The notes: generated by a model from the letters alone, not told the origin. DNA of 33,355 nucleotides from Deltaproteobacteria bacterium (GCA_031273455.1 JAISRZ010000040.1:1-33355); one strand, 5' to 3'; shown: positions 8,630 to 18,474, numbered from the stretch's first letter. Program-made: numbers and translations.

Positions 8630-11221
8630 TTATTTATTTGTAATACTATTAGAACCAGAAAAAGTTATATTAAGTAATGGCATATATGTATCAATACCTT
8701 TTTCATTAAGGAGTTTCTCGATATTGTCTCTTATTTCAGAAAAAATCTTTATTTGATCTTTTATATTGTCAATGGTGACATAAAGACCATATATAACGGT
8801 GTCAAAAGTGAATTCCTCAATGGTGGCTAAAGGCGAGTCCTCGCCCTCTTTCCCAACGTTATTATGCTCTTCGGCCGCTTTCCGCAAAATATCCAGAATA
8901 GTAGCCGATTTAACGGAATAGGAAACAGGCATAAAAAGAGCTCGCCGAACCGCGATGGTTGGTTGGCAATAGTTAACCAGTTTCCCAGCCGCGATTTTTG
9001 AATTAGGCAAAATGATAGTGCCGTTATCTTGAGTCTGAATAACTGTTGTTTGCGCGTTAACGCCAACAACGCTACCATAATAACCATCAACCTCAATCAT
9101 ATCTCCTTCTCGAATAAATTGATGGAACATAATCACTAAACCGCTTACAAAATTACTAATGATACTTTGAAAAGCGATACTAAAGCCTGCCCCTAAGCAA
9201 CCCGCGATAAAGGCTAAACTGGTAAAATTAAATCCCAGAAAGGCCAGGGCGATAATAATGTAGATAGTCCAAAGAAGATAGACAAACAGAATCTCCAGTG
9301 GTCTCATTAAAGAAGATGTTAAATGTGAGTATTTTTCTGGTAAATGAGTAAAAAAAGTATTACCGAAATTACTTAAAGAACGGAAAAAGAAAAATAGAAA
9401 TGCAATTAAAAATAATCTAGATATTTCAAAAGTAAAAGAACCAAACTCATAATGTTTATGAAAAAATTGAGAAAGAAGATGATACAGACCAGGCACGGCC
9501 CAGATCCAAGGAATGGCGGCCACTAAGGATAAACAGATGGCCAAAGGAATCGCTAAGGAAACGGAAAACGCGTTCAGCATTGGTTTGTTTTTTCTTTTCA
9601 AATAAGATTGACTAATCTTGTGAACTAGAAAAAGCAAAGAGCTGGCTAAGGTGACAATGTTAACTAGGATAAAAAGCAGCATGAAAACTAAAATAGCTAG
9701 CCGGGGATAACCAATGACAGACACTATTAAAGAGACGATCGCGAAGTACAAAGACGATTTAAACGAGACGCGCTCTATAAAAAAGAGTGGGGTTTTTAGG
9801 GTCTTCGATTTTAAGAAAATAAATTGCCAAATTAGATAAACAATTAAAATAAAATCCCAAAAATAAACAAGAAGATCTACTGGAACATCTAAAAATAGAA
9901 ACATCATACCAAAAACGGCGGCAGGGTAAAATAAAGTTAAAGGAGAATTTTTAGTTGACAATTTATAGTAAATAGAACTAATAGTATCTCTAATATGAAG
10001 GCGAAATAGCCTTAATCGCCAAGTTAACGCAGCTAATCCCCAAACAACAACAATTATTCCAGGTATTTTAAGGATCAAATAATACCCACCGTTAGCTCTC
10101 TTAGCGGCGAACAAAAGAGAAAAGCCGATTACCATACACAGACAGAGGCTATCAACTATTTTTTGCGCATCTAAGTCACTCCAGGCGAAACGAAAACTCT
10201 TAAAATAGTCGCGCAAAACTTTCGCCATGATCGAGAGCATCAACATAGCCACAAAAAATCTTAATATAACATTAATTAATCGTTCAACGGACGTAGGATA
10301 GTAAAAACGACGAAATTTTTGATCTTCTTTAACTTTATTAATCCAAGAGTCAAACGATCTTTGTAAATTTAGAGTTCCAGTTAATTGGAGAGTTGGCCTG
10401 ACCGAGGCGAGATAGAATATTGTCCAATTTTGGGAGATTATCGCGTTGTGAGCGTTGATTTCCCTTTCAAAATCCGCGTTGAGGCGAAAACTGTTGGTAA
10501 GTAAATTGAGCGCCGTTCTACGAACTTCAATAAGTTTGTTTTGGGAAGATTCCAGTTTACGATTAATGTCAGGCGCTACAAAAATATAAGAAGACATATC
10601 ACTTCGTAATGAATTAATATTTGCAATAATTCGATCTGTCTCATCCGTGATAGCTTGTATTATAATTATACCATTATTTAGACGATTTTTAGCGCTGATT
10701 TGACGTAAAATGAGTTCTTCCTGCCCCGCGGGCTTTTCAGAGTTATTTAAATATCCAATTTTATTACGATTAAACCTATTACGTGATCTATCTATTACAT
10801 CTTCAGCTTCTTCAATTATGTTATTTTTTTTCTCGCTAAATTTTTTAACTATTTTGTCAATTGACTCTTCTATCGCTTTGGCTTGAGCGCGGAATCTATT
10901 TATAACATCGTTAGTCGCGATTTTTTTGACGGTGACGTTGAAGTTGAAGTTGAAATCCTTAAATATGACGTTCGGATATGATAAAGCCGCGTCCGGAGAT
11001 AAAGGCCCATAATAACGTGGAGGCGGCTCAAACTCTTCTTCTGATTTTGATTCGTCACTGTTGTTTTCCGAGCTTGTTTGACTAAGATCATCGGTCTTTG
11101 ACGCTGGGCTTATTTCCGCCGCGTTGGCCACGGAAAATAAGACTAGCGCTCCTATAGTTCCAATAATAGCGCAAATTAGCCAACATAACCGTGATCTGAC
11201 TTTATATACCCTTAAGGCCAT
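8630..11221 (-). CDS. Large MscS-family mechanosensitive channel (MscK/MscM-like), copy 2 of a tandem pair
   Basis: An 863-aa protein. It has a signal peptide with a cleavage-like A-N-A-A-E at about residue 35, a polar acidic stretch, and a long periplasmic helical/coiled-coil region (about 95-320). Many membrane segments follow (about 325-690) before a C-terminal MscS core. The pore helix is Gly/Ala-rich (the AGCLGAGFSIAFQ region). The MscS beta domain follows, with EGDMIEV and the conserved I-L-P-N-S at P739/N740. Such large channels release solutes on hypo-osmotic shock. It reads from ATG at 11221. GGG about 9-12 nt upstream is a weak ribosome-binding site, and a better GAAAGG lies further upstream. 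A paralogue is encoded 42 bp upstream on the same strand, so the two are probably co-transcribed. Confidence 0.88.
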   Translation of the reverse strand: MALRVYKVRSRLCWLICAIIGTIGALVLFSVANAAEISPASKTDDLSQTSSENNSDESKSEEEFEPPPRYYGPLSPDAALSYPNVIFKDFNFNFNVTVKKIATNDVINRFRAQAKAIEESIDKIVKKFSEKKNNIIEEAEDVIDRSRNRFNRNKIGYLNNSEKPAGQEELILRQISAKNRLNNGIIIIQAITDETDRIIANINSLRSDMSSYIFVAPDINRKLESSQNKLIEVRRTALNLLTNSFRLNADFEREINAHNAIISQNWTIFYLASVRPTLQLTGTLNLQRSFDSWINKVKEDQKFRRFYYPTSVERLINVILRFFVAMLMLSIMAKVLRDYFKSFRFAWSDLDAQKIVDSLCLCMVIGFSLLFAAKRANGGYYLILKIPGIIVVVWGLAALTWRLRLFRLHIRDTISSIYYKLSTKNSPLTLFYPAAVFGMMFLFLDVPVDLLVYFWDFILIVYLIWQFIFLKSKTLKTPLFFIERVSFKSSLYFAIVSLIVSVIGYPRLAILVFMLLFILVNIVTLASSLLFLVHKISQSYLKRKNKPMLNAFSVSLAIPLAICLSLVAAIPWIWAVPGLYHLLSQFFHKHYEFGSFTFEISRLFLIAFLFFFFRSLSNFGNTFFTHLPEKYSHLTSSLMRPLEILFVYLLWTIYIIIALAFLGFNFTSLAFIAGCLGAGFSIAFQSIISNFVSGLVIMFHQFIREGDMIEVDGYYGSVVGVNAQTTVIQTQDNGTIILPNSKIAAGKLVNYCQPTIAVRRALFMPVSYSVKSATILDILRKAAEEHNNVGKEGEDSPLATIEEFTFDTVIYGLYVTIDNIKDQIKIFSEIRDNIEKLLNEKGIDTYMPLLNITFSGSNSITNK

Positions 11222-11263
11222 CGAAAAATACCCAGATTACCTTTCGCTATGCGCTAAACATAT

Positions 11264-14173
11264 TTAGTCAATAGTAGTCTTAGGTTTTGAATCCTTGGAA
11301 AGACTCGCCTTAGAAGACCCTTTATTTAGCCAACGCTGTTCCTCGCCTGGTTTAGGGCAAACGATCTCCAAGAAGGGAGAGTGCATGGGCAGGTCCGCGT
11401 TTTCGAAACGATCCTTGATATCTTTCCTTAAAGCCGACATGGCGTTAATACTCCTATGAACGTCTTTAATAGTGATATACAGCGCGAAAACTAAAGATTC
11501 TTCGGCGAATTCCTCCAAGACAGCCCAGATCGGATCGCTTTCGCCATTTGAATCGTTGTCTGTCTGAGACGGCTCACTCGCGCCACTCGTATTGTTAGAG
11601 GTTGGAGATTGTTCGCTTACGCCACTTGAATTGTTGACGGCCTCAATCGGATCGCTTTGGCCACCTAAGACGTCTGGACTATTCTCTGCCGCGGCCAGTA
11701 AAATCTTTATAACTTTATCAATATCAATGCTATATGGAGTAAATACATTAATTTTTCGTCGAGCGTGCATGTGATTACGTGTCCAATTAATATATTTTCC
11801 GGACACTATATTATAATTAGGAATATACACTACGGCTTTTTCTAGAGTTTCAATCTCGGTCGCTCGCATGTTAATTGATTTGACAGTGCCTAGAATATTA
11901 TCGACCTCAACCAGATCCCCCAATTCGATGTTTTTGTCAAACATAAGGAAAACGCCGCTTAGAAAATTGCCACAAATGGCCTGTAAACCTAGGCCAAAGC
12001 CAACGCTAAGACCGCCAGCCACTATGGCTAATGAGGTGAAATTAAAACCTAAAAGAGCGAGAGATATAACGCCATAAATTATCCAAATAATATAAGCTAA
12101 AACATATTTCAATGGATTGACGTAAGAGCTCAAGCCTTGATATTTACTGGGCATCCGCTTCAAAAATGTGTCGCCTAAGGCTCTTAACGAACGGAACAAA
12201 ATAAATAGGAACACCACTAAAAGAATTCTCGACACTTCAAATGACGCCCCCAAGATCTTGTAATCTTTGTTGATTATTGTTCTTATAATATGGTCCAAGC
12301 CTGGCGTAGCCCAGATCCAGGGAATGGCGCAGCCTAAGGACAAGACAATAGCTAAAGGAATAGTCATAGATAGAGAAATCGAGTTTTTCATCGGGGATGT
12401 GGTCTTGTCAAAGAAATGCGAGCTGACTATCTTGACTATTTCCACCAAAGCGCTGGCCATAATCACGATATTGACCAAGGTGTAAAGAGACATAAAAATA
12501 AGGATGGCCAACCTAGTGTAGCCGGAAATGGTGACCACGGTGGAGGCGAACGCGAACCAAAACGAGGAAACAAAGGCGATTCTTTTAATAAGCAAGGAAT
12601 GGCCTTTGGTCTCAATGGGCTGGCCATTTTCGTCTAAAACCTCTGGCTCCGGTCGATCTTTATTAAAGATCTTTAACCAGAACAAATAGGCGATCATGAT
12701 CGCCAGCCAGAATAGGTTCAAAAGTTCGGCGGAGAAATCCGTGAACAAAAAAAACATCCCAAAAGCGGCGGGCGGGTAAAACCTGGACAAGGGCGAATCG
12801 TTATATTTTTCCGCTCCAGCGGAAAACACCGCCTCCCTTAACCGCCAGCTTAATGACCCTAAACCCCAAATTATGATTAGGATCGCCGACAATTTTATGG
12901 CCAGAAAATAACCACCATAAGATAAATTTATTGAGGCGATTAGCAGTGAAAAACCTGTTATAAGTAACTTCCATGGTCCTTTTATAGCTTTAGCAAGTCT
13001 AATTATTTCATCTTTCTTAGTTTTATTTATGTAAATACTTAATAAATACCCTATAAATATTAAAATAGCGAGGCAAGCCACGAATCTAAACTCGACACTT
13101 TCAATATCTTCAGGCTTTAGAGGCAATAGAATATAGCCTATTCTCTCATCTTGGATTTCTTGATACCATTTACTGATAAATCCTAAAAATTTATTTTCAC
13201 CTTCTGTCCGTTTCCATTGGGTCCGATTCCAAATAGTCAAGGAGGTTAGATAATACGTCGCCCAAGCCGAGGAAATACCTTGTAGCATGTCATCTCGGGA
13301 TTGGTTCATCTCAACGAGCAAACTTTGCGCTTTATCATCAGCGTTTATGATATCTTCTTCAAATTTTAATAGCTTATCAAAAACGTTTTCTAAATTACTG
13401 ATTGATATTTTAGCGTTTTTAACTAAATTAATCCTATTTTCATCTATCTCCTTGAATAACCCATCTGCCTCATCCAAGTTATTTTTTATGGATAATCTTA
13501 GAACTGAGACCGGCTTAATTAATTCCCCAGTCTTATTGCCTAGCTCCCGCTGAAAAAAGTAAGTCGCTTCCTGCCACAACGGGTGGCCGCTATAGCTCGG
13601 AAACTCGTTGCGCCTCCGGTGAAACTGTTCCGTATACTTTTCCAGGGTTTCAATATATTCCTGGTTTATGACTGTTTTGTCGTCAGTTTGGAGTCTGACG
13701 TTAGCCTCGATGTTCCGCTTGATCCGGTTCATTAACGTCCGAAACCTTGAGGTTGTCTCATCGAAAACTGGCTTGACGTCAAGTTCCGGCGTTTCCTCAT
13801 TGAGGACCGCTTGGATTTCTTCCTGGGATATCGGCTTGGGCTGATCCAGCTCTTCATCCTCTTGCTCTTGCTCAGTGGCCACATCGTTATTTTCCATGGA
13901 CCCAAAAGACGAATCTGACGCTAAGGCGCCGGAAAACTCCTCGTTGGCGGCGAGGATTAATTCCGCCTCAGTGATCTCTGACGGGGTCAATTCCGCGGCG
14001 TCATCCGCGATGTCAGTCTCGGCGTCATACGCGACGTTAGGCGTGGCGTGGCTAAGCGAGCCTCCCTCCGCGGTCAGGTTTTGAGCCATCATAAGACTCG
14101 GGCTCCCCCAAACGGCCAGGGGCACCAAGAGCCCCCAGAGAATCCATAACCATCGGCGAGACTCAGCTTTCAT
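11264..14173 (-). CDS. Large MscS-family mechanosensitive channel (MscK/MscM-like), copy 1 of a tandem pair
   Basis: About 970 aa. It has a signal peptide (W-rich hydrophobic stretch, then A-Q-N at about residue 33), an acidic low-complexity region (about 40-130), a periplasmic helical domain, multiple membrane segments, and the MscS pore and beta domain. Counting from the upstream ATG, the conserved Y-I-P-N motif is at P787/N788, and the pore region reads AGGLSVGFGLGLQ. Near the C terminus (about nt 11520-11660) a Ser/Asn/Glu-rich insertion of about 14-residue repeats is present that the downstream paralogue lacks. Two ATGs compete. That at 14179 has GGGG only 1 nt away; that at 14173 has it 7 nt away and is preferred here. 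The long spacer upstream presumably carries the promoter, but none was recognised. Confidence 0.87.
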   Translation of the reverse strand: MKAESRRWLWILWGLLVPLAVWGSPSLMMAQNLTAEGGSLSHATPNVAYDAETDIADDAAELTPSEITEAELILAANEEFSGALASDSSFGSMENNDVATEQEQEDEELDQPKPISQEEIQAVLNEETPELDVKPVFDETTSRFRTLMNRIKRNIEANVRLQTDDKTVINQEYIETLEKYTEQFHRRRNEFPSYSGHPLWQEATYFFQRELGNKTGELIKPVSVLRLSIKNNLDEADGLFKEIDENRINLVKNAKISISNLENVFDKLLKFEEDIINADDKAQSLLVEMNQSRDDMLQGISSAWATYYLTSLTIWNRTQWKRTEGENKFLGFISKWYQEIQDERIGYILLPLKPEDIESVEFRFVACLAILIFIGYLLSIYINKTKKDEIIRLAKAIKGPWKLLITGFSLLIASINLSYGGYFLAIKLSAILIIIWGLGSLSWRLREAVFSAGAEKYNDSPLSRFYPPAAFGMFFLFTDFSAELLNLFWLAIMIAYLFWLKIFNKDRPEPEVLDENGQPIETKGHSLLIKRIAFVSSFWFAFASTVVTISGYTRLAILIFMSLYTLVNIVIMASALVEIVKIVSSHFFDKTTSPMKNSISLSMTIPLAIVLSLGCAIPWIWATPGLDHIIRTIINKDYKILGASFEVSRILLVVFLFILFRSLRALGDTFLKRMPSKYQGLSSYVNPLKYVLAYIIWIIYGVISLALLGFNFTSLAIVAGGLSVGFGLGLQAICGNFLSGVFLMFDKNIELGDLVEVDNILGTVKSINMRATEIETLEKAVVYIPNYNIVSGKYINWTRNHMHARRKINVFTPYSIDIDKVIKILLAAAENSPDVLGGQSDPIEAVNNSSGVSEQSPTSNNTSGASEPSQTDNDSNGESDPIWAVLEEFAEESLVFALYITIKDVHRSINAMSALRKDIKDRFENADLPMHSPFLEIVCPKPGEEQRWLNKGSSKASLSKDSKPKTTID
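11520..11660 (-). repeat. Degenerate ~42-bp coding repeats (Ser/Asn-rich insertion in the MscS protein)
   Basis: About three imperfect copies encode a stretch rich in N-S-S-G, S-E-P/S-E-Q and S-D-P motifs within the cytoplasmic C-terminal domain of the first MscS paralogue. The duplicated motif S-D-P-I-(E/W)-A-V flanks the array. It looks like in-frame repeat expansion. Confidence 0.55.
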
Positions 14174-14340
14174 GTCCATACCCCAAAAGCTCTTTTGACT
14201 TACGAGAGAAAAAGGCGCTTTCGCCTGAATTTAAGGTAAACGCTTCAGTTTTTACCGACATTAGGCGAAATGGTCGCGCCTATATCACGTAACCATTGGA
14301 AATCATTTATTATTGTTTATTATTGAACTTTTCCCAGCTG

Positions 14341-14387
14341 AAAGGCGAAACTTAGACTATAACGGCGGGCCAAACTGTTTCGCCTTT
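14341..14387. repeat. Perfect 11-bp inverted repeat
   Basis: AAAGGCGAAAC (14341-14351) and its exact complement GTTTCGCCTTT (14377-14387) are separated by 25 nt. It could be an operator or an RNA stem. No U-tract follows, so a terminator is unlikely. Confidence 0.5.
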
Positions 14388-15235
14388 AAGGGCGATAAAG
14401 CTGACCCCAAACCGTTAGTGAGCCTTCATTACGCCTTAGGGCGACCAAAACCAGGTCGAAAAGGGCCAAAGAGCGGGGTTTTGGGAATCGTCTTAGGGCT
14501 ATTTAAGGCGCGACTAATTTGACCCCCTATAGGCCATTTAGGCCGTTAAAGGGGCTAGTCAAGCCAAATCGAGGGCCAGAATCGTCATTAACCAAACGAT
14601 CTTGACCCATAAATCTTCAATATACGCGAAAATATTTAGCGAAGCTATTTTTAAGGTAACGACTATTTTACCAAAAAACCCGTTTTAAATACCAGAGAAA
14701 TCTTTATCTAAAGCGCTTTGACTAACCTCTTCGGTCGCGACCTACGACCTTCCAGCCAATATTTGGGGATGGCGTGTTGCGGTTTAGCGGCTAATGTATT
14801 AAATTTCTAATAGATAACCGGTTTTCGCCGGGGCCGAGGGCTGGATCCCTGGTCTTAATCTCGCGTAAACTTGTTTTTTTAAAAGTTTTAATACTTACTT
14901 AACTCGGGATAATATTTTTGTAAACCGGTTAGTATTACAAATAATTCTTTTTATTACTTAAATTCAAAAATCACTTGTTTTATATTTATAATTTATCATA
15001 TTTCTAATTAATAATAAACTTTTTATTCTTAAACAGTCTGTTTGATCTGGGGTCCCCGGGGGATTCGTCAATTTATTTAAGCGCTTTCAGGGCCAGGTTA
15101 AACTCGATCGTTCGGCCTTTAATACTCATCTTTTACGGTGTATAAGCGATATTTAAATTGTGTTTACGGCTATAAAACCGCCTAATTATTTTACTTTTTC
15201 CCTAGGTTTTTGACCAAAAAAGCCTAGTGAAAACC

Positions 15236-15263
15236 TTGACAATTCTTAAGGACTATCTATAAT
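15236..15263 (+). promoter_or_regulatory. Consensus sigma70 promoter of the HdrA/Flx operon
   Basis: TTGACA (15236-15241) and TATAAT (15258-15263) both match the consensus exactly, with a 16-nt spacer. Transcription should begin near 15270, leaving a leader of about 105 nt before the ATG at 15376. Within the leader, short complementary segments could form alternative small hairpins, but none is strong. Confidence 0.8.
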
Positions 15264-15375
15264 TGTGGCTTAAACTGTTAAAAAGAAGTTGACTAGTTTT
15301 TTTCTGGCCTAATCGCTGAAATGCTACAAGTCTTGAAGGCTTACTTGCTTTATAAGCGCGTTTGGGGGAGGTCTT

Positions 15376-18300
15376 ATGGCGTCAAAAAATGTCGTTGGCG
15401 CGGTCCTAGTGGCCGGCGGCGGAGTCGCGGGCATGCAAGCGGCTCTGGATCTGGCTAACGCTGGTTACTATGTTTATATGGTGGAAAAATCGCTAGCCAT
15501 TGGCGGTCGGATGGCTCAGTTGGACAAGACTTTCCCCACCAATGACTGTTCTATGTGTATTATTTCACCTAAACTTGTTGAGGTTGGGCGTCATATTAAC
15601 GTAGAGCTTCTAACTCTGACCGATATTCTTTCCATTGACGGCGAAGAAGGCGATTTCACGGTCACGGTCCGCAAAAACCCCCGTTACATCGATATGAGCA
15701 AGTGCATCGCCTGCGGCGAGTGCACGAAAAAATGCCCACGCAAGCTCAATAACGAGTACAACGAGAACCTGGACACCCGGAAGGCCATCTACGTCCAATA
15801 CGCTCAAGCCGTGCCCCTTAAATATGGCATTGACGCCAAAGAGTGTCTGTACTTAACCAAGGGCAAGTGTGGCACCTGTCAAAAGGTTTGCCCCCCGAAA
15901 GCCATCAATTATGACGACAAACCCGAGGAAGTGACTTTTCACGTGGGCTCGGTCGTCTTAGCCCCTGGTTTCACCCCCTTTAAACCCTCGGTCTTTGACA
16001 CTCTCCGCTATAACGACGTTAAAGACGTGATCACCGCTTTGGAGTTTGAGCGCTACTTAGGGGCCACCGGCCCGACCATGGGTCACGTGGTCCGCCCCAG
16101 CGACCATAAGGACCCCAAAAAGCTGGCCTTCCTCCAGTGCGTGGGCTCGCGGGAAGTTAACCGGGCCTCTAATGGTTACTGTAGCTCCGTTTGTTGCATG
16201 TACGCCATTAAAGAGGCTTTAATCGCCAAAGAGCACTCGGGCGGGGACTTGGACGTTTCCATTTTCTATATGGACATCCGGACCTTTGGCAAAGACTTTG
16301 AGAAATACTTCGAGAAAGCCAAGGCCGCGGGCATTAAGTTCGTGCGGAGCCGGGTCCACTCCATCCTCCCGGAAACCGGCGGGGGCGTGAAAATCAACTA
16401 CGTGACCGATGGCGGCCTCTCCACGGTGGAGTTTTTCGACGTGGCCGTTCTGTCCCACGGTTTGGTCATCACCGGCGAGACCCAAGAGTTAGCGGGACAA
16501 CTGAAGCTCGCGACTGACCAGTATAACTTCGCCAAGACCTCCACCTTTAACCCCGTGGCCTTGTCCCGCCCGGGCTTTTACGCTTGCGGCGTCTTCACTG
16601 GGCCTAAAGACATCCCCTCCTCGGTCATGGAGGCCTCGGCCGCGGCCGCCGCGGCTACGTCCAAACTGACCCCGGCTCGGGGGACTTTGGCCAAGGTCAT
16701 CACCGTGCCCCCGGCCATGGACATCACCGGCGATCCGCCGCGGGTGGGCGTCTTTATCTGCCACTGCGGCATCAATATCGCCTCGGTGGTCGATGTCCCG
16801 AAAGTGGTGGAGTTCGCGAAATCCTTACCTTTTGTCGAGTACGCCTCCAACACCATGTTCGCTTGCTCCCAGGATAGCCAGGAGAAGCTGGTTTCTTTAA
16901 TCAAAGAGTACCGCTTAAACCGCATCGTGGTCTCGGCTTGCTCGCCGCGGACCCACGAGCCCCTCTTCCAAGAGACCTTGGCCGCGGCGGGTTTAAACAA
17001 GTACCTTTACGAGATGGCCAATATCCGGAACCATGACTCTTGGGTGCACGCGGGCCATCCCGAGGAAGCCACCCAAAAAGCCATGGACATGACCGAGATG
17101 GCCGTGGCTAAGGCGGCTTTACTGACCCCCTTAAAGGAAAACGTCATTGACGTTGAGCCCACGGCCCTAGTCATTGGCGGGGGCGTGGCCGGTCTCAACA
17201 CGGCTCTAACCCTCTCCCAACAGGGCTTTAAATCGGTCATCGTGGAAAAGGACAGCCAGGCGGGCGGCAACGCCAACCGGATCCACACCACTATTAAGGG
17301 GGAAAACGTCGCGGAGTATATTAGCGACTTAAAGACCCAAGTCCATAATGACCCCAACATCACCTTGGTTCTAAGCTCCCAAGTGGATAAAGTCGATGGT
17401 TACGTGGGCAACTTCATCACCACTTTAACCACCGGCCAAACGGTCAAGCACGGGGTGACCATCATCGCCACCGGGGCGAAAGAGCATAAGCCCACCGAGT
17501 ATCTCTACGGGGAGAACCGCCGGGTGGTCACCCAGTTGGAGCTGGATGAGCTCTTAAAGGCCGATGACCAGAACGTGGCTAAGGCCAACACCTTTGTCTT
17601 TGTCCAGTGCGTGGGCAGCCGGGAGAAGGAGCGGATGTATTGCTCCAAGGTCTGCTGCTCCCACACCGTCCATGTGGCCGTGGAGCTCAAGAAGAAAAAG
17701 CCCGAGTCCCGGATCTTCGTTCTGTACCGGGATATCCGGACCTACGCCCAGAAAGAGGACGTCTATAAAGAGGCTCGGGATTTAGGGGTCATTTTCATTC
17801 GCTACGACTTGGACCGCAAACCCGAGTTCACCCAAGACAATAAACAACTAAGGGTTAAAGTTTTGGATCCCGTCTCGGGCCGTCACCTCATCATTGAGCC
17901 GGACTACGCGGTCTTAGCCGCGGCCATTGTCTCGGGTCGGGAGACCGACTTAGGCATGAAGTTTAAAGTGCCCTTGGATGAGGATGGCTGGTTCTTTGAG
18001 GCCCACCAGAAGTTACGGCCCGTGGACTTCGCCACGGACGGCATGTTCATGGCCGGTCTGGCCCATTACCCCAAACCCATGGACGAGGTGGTGGCCCAAG
18101 CCCAAGCGGCGGCGGCCCGGGCGGTGACGGTCTTAACCCAGCCCAAGATGACCGTGGGCGGCATTGTGGCCGAGATTGACCAAAACCGCTGCTCCGGTTG
18201 CGGGGTTTGTAAAGCCGTCTGCCCCTACTCGGCCATTGACTTGGACGATAAAGGCAAAGCCGTGGTTAACGAGGCCATGTGCAAGGGTTGCGGCAACTGC

Positions 18301-18384
18301 GCCTCCTCTTGCCGCTCCGACGCCCCGTCTTTAAGGGGTTTCACCAACGCCGGTCTTTTCGCCCAGATCGAGACCGCCCTATAA
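15376..18384 (+). CDS. hdrA: HdrA-type electron-bifurcating flavoprotein, double-module (HdrA'-HdrA) form
   Basis: At 1002 aa it is much longer than typical HdrA (about 650 aa). The N-terminal module (1-440) has a Rossmann G-G-G-V-A-G (14-19), the HdrA cysteine motif T-N-D-C-S-M-C (C58, C61), an inserted ferredoxin (C110/113/116/120 and C157/165/168/172) and the Q-C-V-G-S-R segment (C255). Residues 456-590 are the classic HdrA N-terminal domain: C-H-C at 462-464, C497, and A-C-S-P-R-T-H-E at 521-528. A second FAD module follows (G601 onward) with its own Q-C-V-G-S-R (C745) but without the T-N-D-C-x-x-C motif or inserted ferredoxin. A C-terminal 2[4Fe-4S] ferredoxin ends it (C939/942/945/949 and C969/972/975/979). 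The arrangement recalls QmoA plus QmoB in one chain. It should be a cytoplasmic bifurcation hub taking electrons from FlxABCD. GGGGGAGG just upstream is a strong ribosome-binding site. Confidence 0.93.
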   Translation: MASKNVVGAVLVAGGGVAGMQAALDLANAGYYVYMVEKSLAIGGRMAQLDKTFPTNDCSMCIISPKLVEVGRHINVELLTLTDILSIDGEEGDFTVTVRKNPRYIDMSKCIACGECTKKCPRKLNNEYNENLDTRKAIYVQYAQAVPLKYGIDAKECLYLTKGKCGTCQKVCPPKAINYDDKPEEVTFHVGSVVLAPGFTPFKPSVFDTLRYNDVKDVITALEFERYLGATGPTMGHVVRPSDHKDPKKLAFLQCVGSREVNRASNGYCSSVCCMYAIKEALIAKEHSGGDLDVSIFYMDIRTFGKDFEKYFEKAKAAGIKFVRSRVHSILPETGGGVKINYVTDGGLSTVEFFDVAVLSHGLVITGETQELAGQLKLATDQYNFAKTSTFNPVALSRPGFYACGVFTGPKDIPSSVMEASAAAAAATSKLTPARGTLAKVITVPPAMDITGDPPRVGVFICHCGINIASVVDVPKVVEFAKSLPFVEYASNTMFACSQDSQEKLVSLIKEYRLNRIVVSACSPRTHEPLFQETLAAAGLNKYLYEMANIRNHDSWVHAGHPEEATQKAMDMTEMAVAKAALLTPLKENVIDVEPTALVIGGGVAGLNTALTLSQQGFKSVIVEKDSQAGGNANRIHTTIKGENVAEYISDLKTQVHNDPNITLVLSSQVDKVDGYVGNFITTLTTGQTVKHGVTIIATGAKEHKPTEYLYGENRRVVTQLELDELLKADDQNVAKANTFVFVQCVGSREKERMYCSKVCCSHTVHVAVELKKKKPESRIFVLYRDIRTYAQKEDVYKEARDLGVIFIRYDLDRKPEFTQDNKQLRVKVLDPVSGRHLIIEPDYAVLAAAIVSGRETDLGMKFKVPLDEDGWFFEAHQKLRPVDFATDGMFMAGLAHYPKPMDEVVAQAQAAAARAVTVLTQPKMTVGGIVAEIDQNRCSGCGVCKAVCPYSAIDLDDKGKAVVNEAMCKGCGNCASSCRSDAPSLRGFTNAGLFAQIETAL

Positions 18385-18390
18385 GCTCTT

Positions 18391-18416
18391 ACCCCTGGCC
18401 CTTTGGGGCCAGGGGT
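18391..18416 (+). other. Perfect 11-bp hairpin in the hdrA-flxD gap
   Basis: Stem 18391-18401 pairs perfectly with 18406-18416 around the loop TTTG. It is GC-rich and starts 6 nt after the hdrA stop. No U-tract follows, so an mRNA-stabilising, processing or partial attenuation element is more likely than a full terminator. Confidence 0.75.
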
Positions 18417-18474
18417 TCTGAAGGTCCCTATGGCGGCGCTGGTTGTCTAAATGGGGTAGTAACGGAGAATTTTA

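Larger units (their letters stand above)
14180..15375. other. 1.2-kb AT-rich divergent intergenic region
   Basis: The region separates the minus-strand MscS pair from the plus-strand HdrA/Flx operon. It has no ORF with a ribosome-binding site and homology-like sequence; a 69-codon frame at 14313-14522 was rejected. It contains a perfect 11-bp inverted repeat (14341-14351 with 14377-14387), a very AT-rich stretch at about 14870-15040, and the operon promoter at 15236-15263. No gene remnant could be recognised. Confidence 0.6.

Noticed and set aside
14313..14522. 69-codon plus-strand frame in the long spacer
   Set aside because: It starts with TTG without a ribosome-binding site, shows no recognisable motif, and contains the right arm of the inverted repeat at 14377-14387.
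16578..17000. 140-codon minus-strand frame inside hdrA
   Set aside because: It is opposite a highly conserved Fe-S domain of HdrA and has no supporting signals.
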